This document shows positions 6,716-7,972 of a stretch of DNA of 7,972 nucleotides, piece by piece. Each line of letters starts with the position of its first letter. The first letter of the stretch is position 1. The stretch is from Actinomycetota bacterium. Its GTDB lineage: Bacteria > Actinomycetota > AC-67. The stretch is from contig VAYV01000055.1 of assembly GCA_005883175.1 (NCBI GenBank), forward strand, positions 1-7,972. Direction: 5' to 3'. The notes beneath the pieces were generated by a model. It did no database searches, was not told where the DNA came from, and worked only from the letters and a program-made list of their open reading frames with translations. Both the position numbers and the translations under genes were made by a program.

Positions 6716-7683
6716 CCGCGCGCGACCGCTTCCGCGGCGAGCTGCCCGCACGCCGCGTCGATGTCCCGTCCACGCGTGTCGCGGATCGTGACGTTGGCCC
6801 CGAGACCCCGCAGTTCGCGCGCGAACGCCTCGACGCGCGGCGAGGGCGGCACGCCGAAGCCCGGCGTCGGGTTCAGCGGGATGAGGTTCACGTGGATGTC
6901 CGACCCGCGCACGAGATCGGCGAGCCGCTTCGCTTGCCACGGCGCGTCGTTGACCGCGTCGATCATCGCGTACTCGATCGTCACGCGCCTCCCGTGCGCC
7001 CGACGGAACGACTTCACGGCTTTCACGCACTCGGCGACCGGCCAGCGCCTGTTGATCGGGACGAGCGCGCTGCGCGTCTCATCGTCCGGCGCGTGCAATG
7101 AGAGCGCGAGGGTAACCGGGAACGGCTCGGCGGCAAGCCGCTCGATCTGAGGGACCAGTCCGACAGTTGAAACGGTGATTTTGCGGGCAGAGATGCCGAC
7201 GTCATCGTTGATCGTCCGGATCGCGCCCACGACGTGATCGTAGTTGGCGAGCGGCTCGCCCATCCCCATCAGCACGACGTTCGTCGGCCGCTCGGCGAAT
7301 ATGCGTGCCGCCCACAGAACCTGCGAGACGATCTCCCACGCAGTGAGGTTACGGACGAGCCCCATCTGCCCGGTCGCGCAGAACGTGCAGCCGAGACCAC
7401 AGCCGGCCTGTGACGATACGCACACCGTTCGCCGGTCCGGATACCGCATCGCAACGGTCTCGTAGGAGCCGTCGAAGAGGGCCTTACGGGTCTCACCGCC
7501 GTCCGCTTCCCACGTCGCGACGGGTTCCGGCCGGATCGAAGGGTAGCGCTGCGCGAGCTGCTCGCGCTCTCCGAGCGGGAGGTCGGTCATCTCGTCGAAC
7601 GAGCGCGCGAACCGGTGGAAGACCCACGAACGCACCTGGCGGGCGCGGAAGGAAGGGCCACCGATCTCGAAGGGGAAGGTCAC
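6712..7683 (-). CDS. rlmN: 23S rRNA (adenine2503-C2)/tRNA (adenine37-C2) methyltransferase RlmN
   Basis: RlmN is a radical SAM enzyme that methylates C2 of A2503 in 23S rRNA and A37 of some tRNAs, which affects ribosomal accuracy. The 323-residue product has the iron-sulfur motif CGLGCTFC (C95, C99, C102), with C88 upstream in CVSSQ. It also has the SAM-binding GMGEP, and C312 in DAACGQL, the position of the methyl-carrying cysteine (C355 in E. coli). The N-terminal domain is short but starts in the usual place (FRARQVRSWVFHRF...FDEMTDLP). The start is taken as GTG 7683. There is no Shine-Dalgarno, but a TACCCT box lies 9 nt upstream. It converges on the LLM oxidoreductase with a 4-nt overlap, and no terminator is visible for either gene. 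Confidence 0.96.
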   Translation of the reverse strand: MTFPFEIGGPSFRARQVRSWVFHRFARSFDEMTDLPLGEREQLAQRYPSIRPEPVATWEADGGETRKALFDGSYETVAMRYPDRRTVCVSSQAGCGLGCTFCATGQMGLVRNLTAWEIVSQVLWAARIFAERPTNVVLMGMGEPLANYDHVVGAIRTINDDVGISARKITVSTVGLVPQIERLAAEPFPVTLALSLHAPDDETRSALVPINRRWPVAECVKAVKSFRRAHGRRVTIEYAMIDAVNDAPWQAKRLADLVRGSDIHVNLIPLNPTPGFGVPPSPRVEAFARELRGLGANVTIRDTRGRDIDAACGQLAAEAVARG

Positions 7684-7692
7684 GACGCATCC

Positions 7693-7698
7693 AGGGTA
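7693..7698 (-). promoter_or_regulatory. Putative rlmN -10 box
   Basis: On the minus strand, TACCCT ends 9 nt before the rlmN GTG, giving a nearly leaderless transcript. The hexamer 17 nt upstream (CAACGA) is a poor -35. The call rests on spacing and on the lack of a Shine-Dalgarno. Confidence 0.35.
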
Positions 7699-7703
7699 TC
7701 CGT

Positions 7704-7723
7704 CCGAACGCGATTTCGTTGGG
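7704..7723. promoter_or_regulatory. Imperfect dyad between divergent rlmN and redoxin genes
   Basis: CCGAACG (7704-7710) and CGTTGGG (7717-7723) are inverted arms with one mismatch and a 6-nt spacer. The dyad covers the expected -35 positions of both putative promoters, where a repressor could control both genes. It is short and GC-rich, so chance is quite possible. Confidence 0.25.
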
Positions 7724-7737
7724 CGACCTCCGGACGA

Positions 7738-7743
7738 TACGCT
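7738..7743 (+). promoter_or_regulatory. Putative -10 box of the redoxin gene
   Basis: TACGCT fits TAnnnT and ends 8 nt before the GTG at 7752, so the transcript would begin at or next to the start codon. The absence of a Shine-Dalgarno agrees with leaderless translation. The -35 candidate at 17 nt (TTCGTT) is weak. Confidence 0.4.
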
Positions 7744-7751
7744 TCGCGCCC

Positions 7752-7972
7752 GTGCACCCAGATGCCGGCGATCCCGCGCCCGACGCCGAGGTCTACGCCC
7801 TCGATGGCACCCCGACGCTCCTGTCTTCGCTGTGGACCGGCGGGCCGCTCGCGTTGGTCTTCCTTCGGCACTACGGCTGACCGTTCTGCCGCCGGCACAT
7901 CGCGCAGTTGCGCGACCGTCATCAAGAATTCGTCGAGCGCAACATCAGGATCGCCGTCATCGGGCAGGGCAC
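7752..7972 (+). CDS. Peroxiredoxin-like (AhpC/TSA-type) probable selenoprotein, UxxC, C-terminus outside window
   Basis: This is a thioredoxin-fold peroxiredoxin-like protein, probably a thiol/selenol-dependent oxidoreductase. From GTG 7752 the frame gives GDPAPDAEVYALDG (6-19), SSLWTGGP and LALVFLRHYG, then TGA as codon 43 (7878-7880), then PFCRRHIAQLRDR and IRIAVIGQG to the edge. Relatives I recognise read LRH-aromatic-G-C-P-F-C-R, so the TGA sits exactly at the first cysteine of CxxC. Family features continue for 30 codons past it. Relatives with this layout resemble the AhpC-TSA_2/SelU (PRXL2) group, which includes eukaryotic selenoproteins with Sec at this place. A hairpin in the SECIS position follows. 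The GTG is chosen because the family start (GDPAPD) is five residues on; TTG 7719 is an alternative. Other readings are a point mutation or sequencing error (TGC to TGA), or a real stop after 42 residues. The 3' end is beyond the window. Confidence 0.8.
7900..7915 (+). promoter_or_regulatory. Candidate bacterial SECIS hairpin
   Basis: UCGCGC (7900-7905) pairs perfectly with GCGCGA (7910-7915) around the loop AGUU (7906-7909). The loop begins 25 nt after the UGA and has G as its second base. From memory, bacterial SECIS models want a short apical loop with a G in the first two positions at roughly 16-37 nt from UGA. UGAC at the codon itself can also pair with GUCA (7918-7921) at the base. The element lies in the coding frame, as expected for SelB-guided recoding. 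Confidence 0.62.

Noticed and set aside
7878..7880. Global reassignment of UGA (for example to glycine or tryptophan)
   Set aside because: ispD, carD and the hydrolase end at TGA exactly where their families end, so UGA works as a stop here. The context also points to a cysteine position, not Gly or Trp.
7887..7897. Small hairpin UGCC-GCC-GGCA as the SECIS element
   Set aside because: Its loop lies only 10 nt after the UGA and the stem is 4 bp, which is too close and too weak compared with the 6-bp stem at 7900-7915.

Overview
The window is GC-rich, densely coded chromosomal DNA, most likely from an uncultured or deep-branching actinobacterium. The evidence is a CarD regulator close to the mycobacterial form, a full-length DisA, a probable F420-dependent luciferase-like oxidoreductase, several starts with a TAnnnT -10 box and almost no leader, and the gene order disA-carD-(PIN/TRAM)-ispD-ispF-cysS. 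Actinobacteria share much of this order around carD, ispD, ispF and cysS. The taxon is inferred from gene content; no rRNA is present.

Left part (1-4679, minus strand, transcribed right to left). disA makes the second messenger c-di-AMP and scans DNA. carD follows, with its own promoter and a clear intrinsic terminator. Next comes a membrane PIN-TRAM protein broken by a small deletion and frameshift. It is followed by ispD and ispF, two MEP-pathway isoprenoid enzymes coupled by a GTGA overlap, and by cysS, which runs off the left edge.

Middle part (4754-6715, plus strand). An alpha/beta hydrolase of the aspartate-nucleophile (epoxide hydrolase/dehalogenase-like) type overlaps by ATGA with a luciferase-like monooxygenase-family oxidoreductase. 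The hydrolase carries a 166-bp tandem duplication that breaks its frame. Removing one copy exactly restores a 282-residue enzyme.

Right part. rlmN (minus strand) converges on the oxidoreductase. Divergent from rlmN, at the right edge, is a thioredoxin-fold peroxiredoxin-like gene with an in-frame TGA exactly where relatives carry the first redox cysteine (U-x-x-C context). A perfect 6-bp stem with an AGUU loop lies 25 nt after the TGA, where a bacterial SECIS element is expected. Three other genes here stop at TGA, so UGA is not globally reassigned. This is a probable selenoprotein that standard gene calling would cut to 42 residues or miss, and it is the most interesting item in the window.

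Two lesions (PIN-TRAM deletion, hydrolase duplication) lie about 2.6 kb apart. They are either recent mutations or metagenome assembly errors. In both cases the broken frame happens to run into the downstream gene, giving misleading fusion ORFs (PIN-IspD and hydrolase-oxidoreductase).
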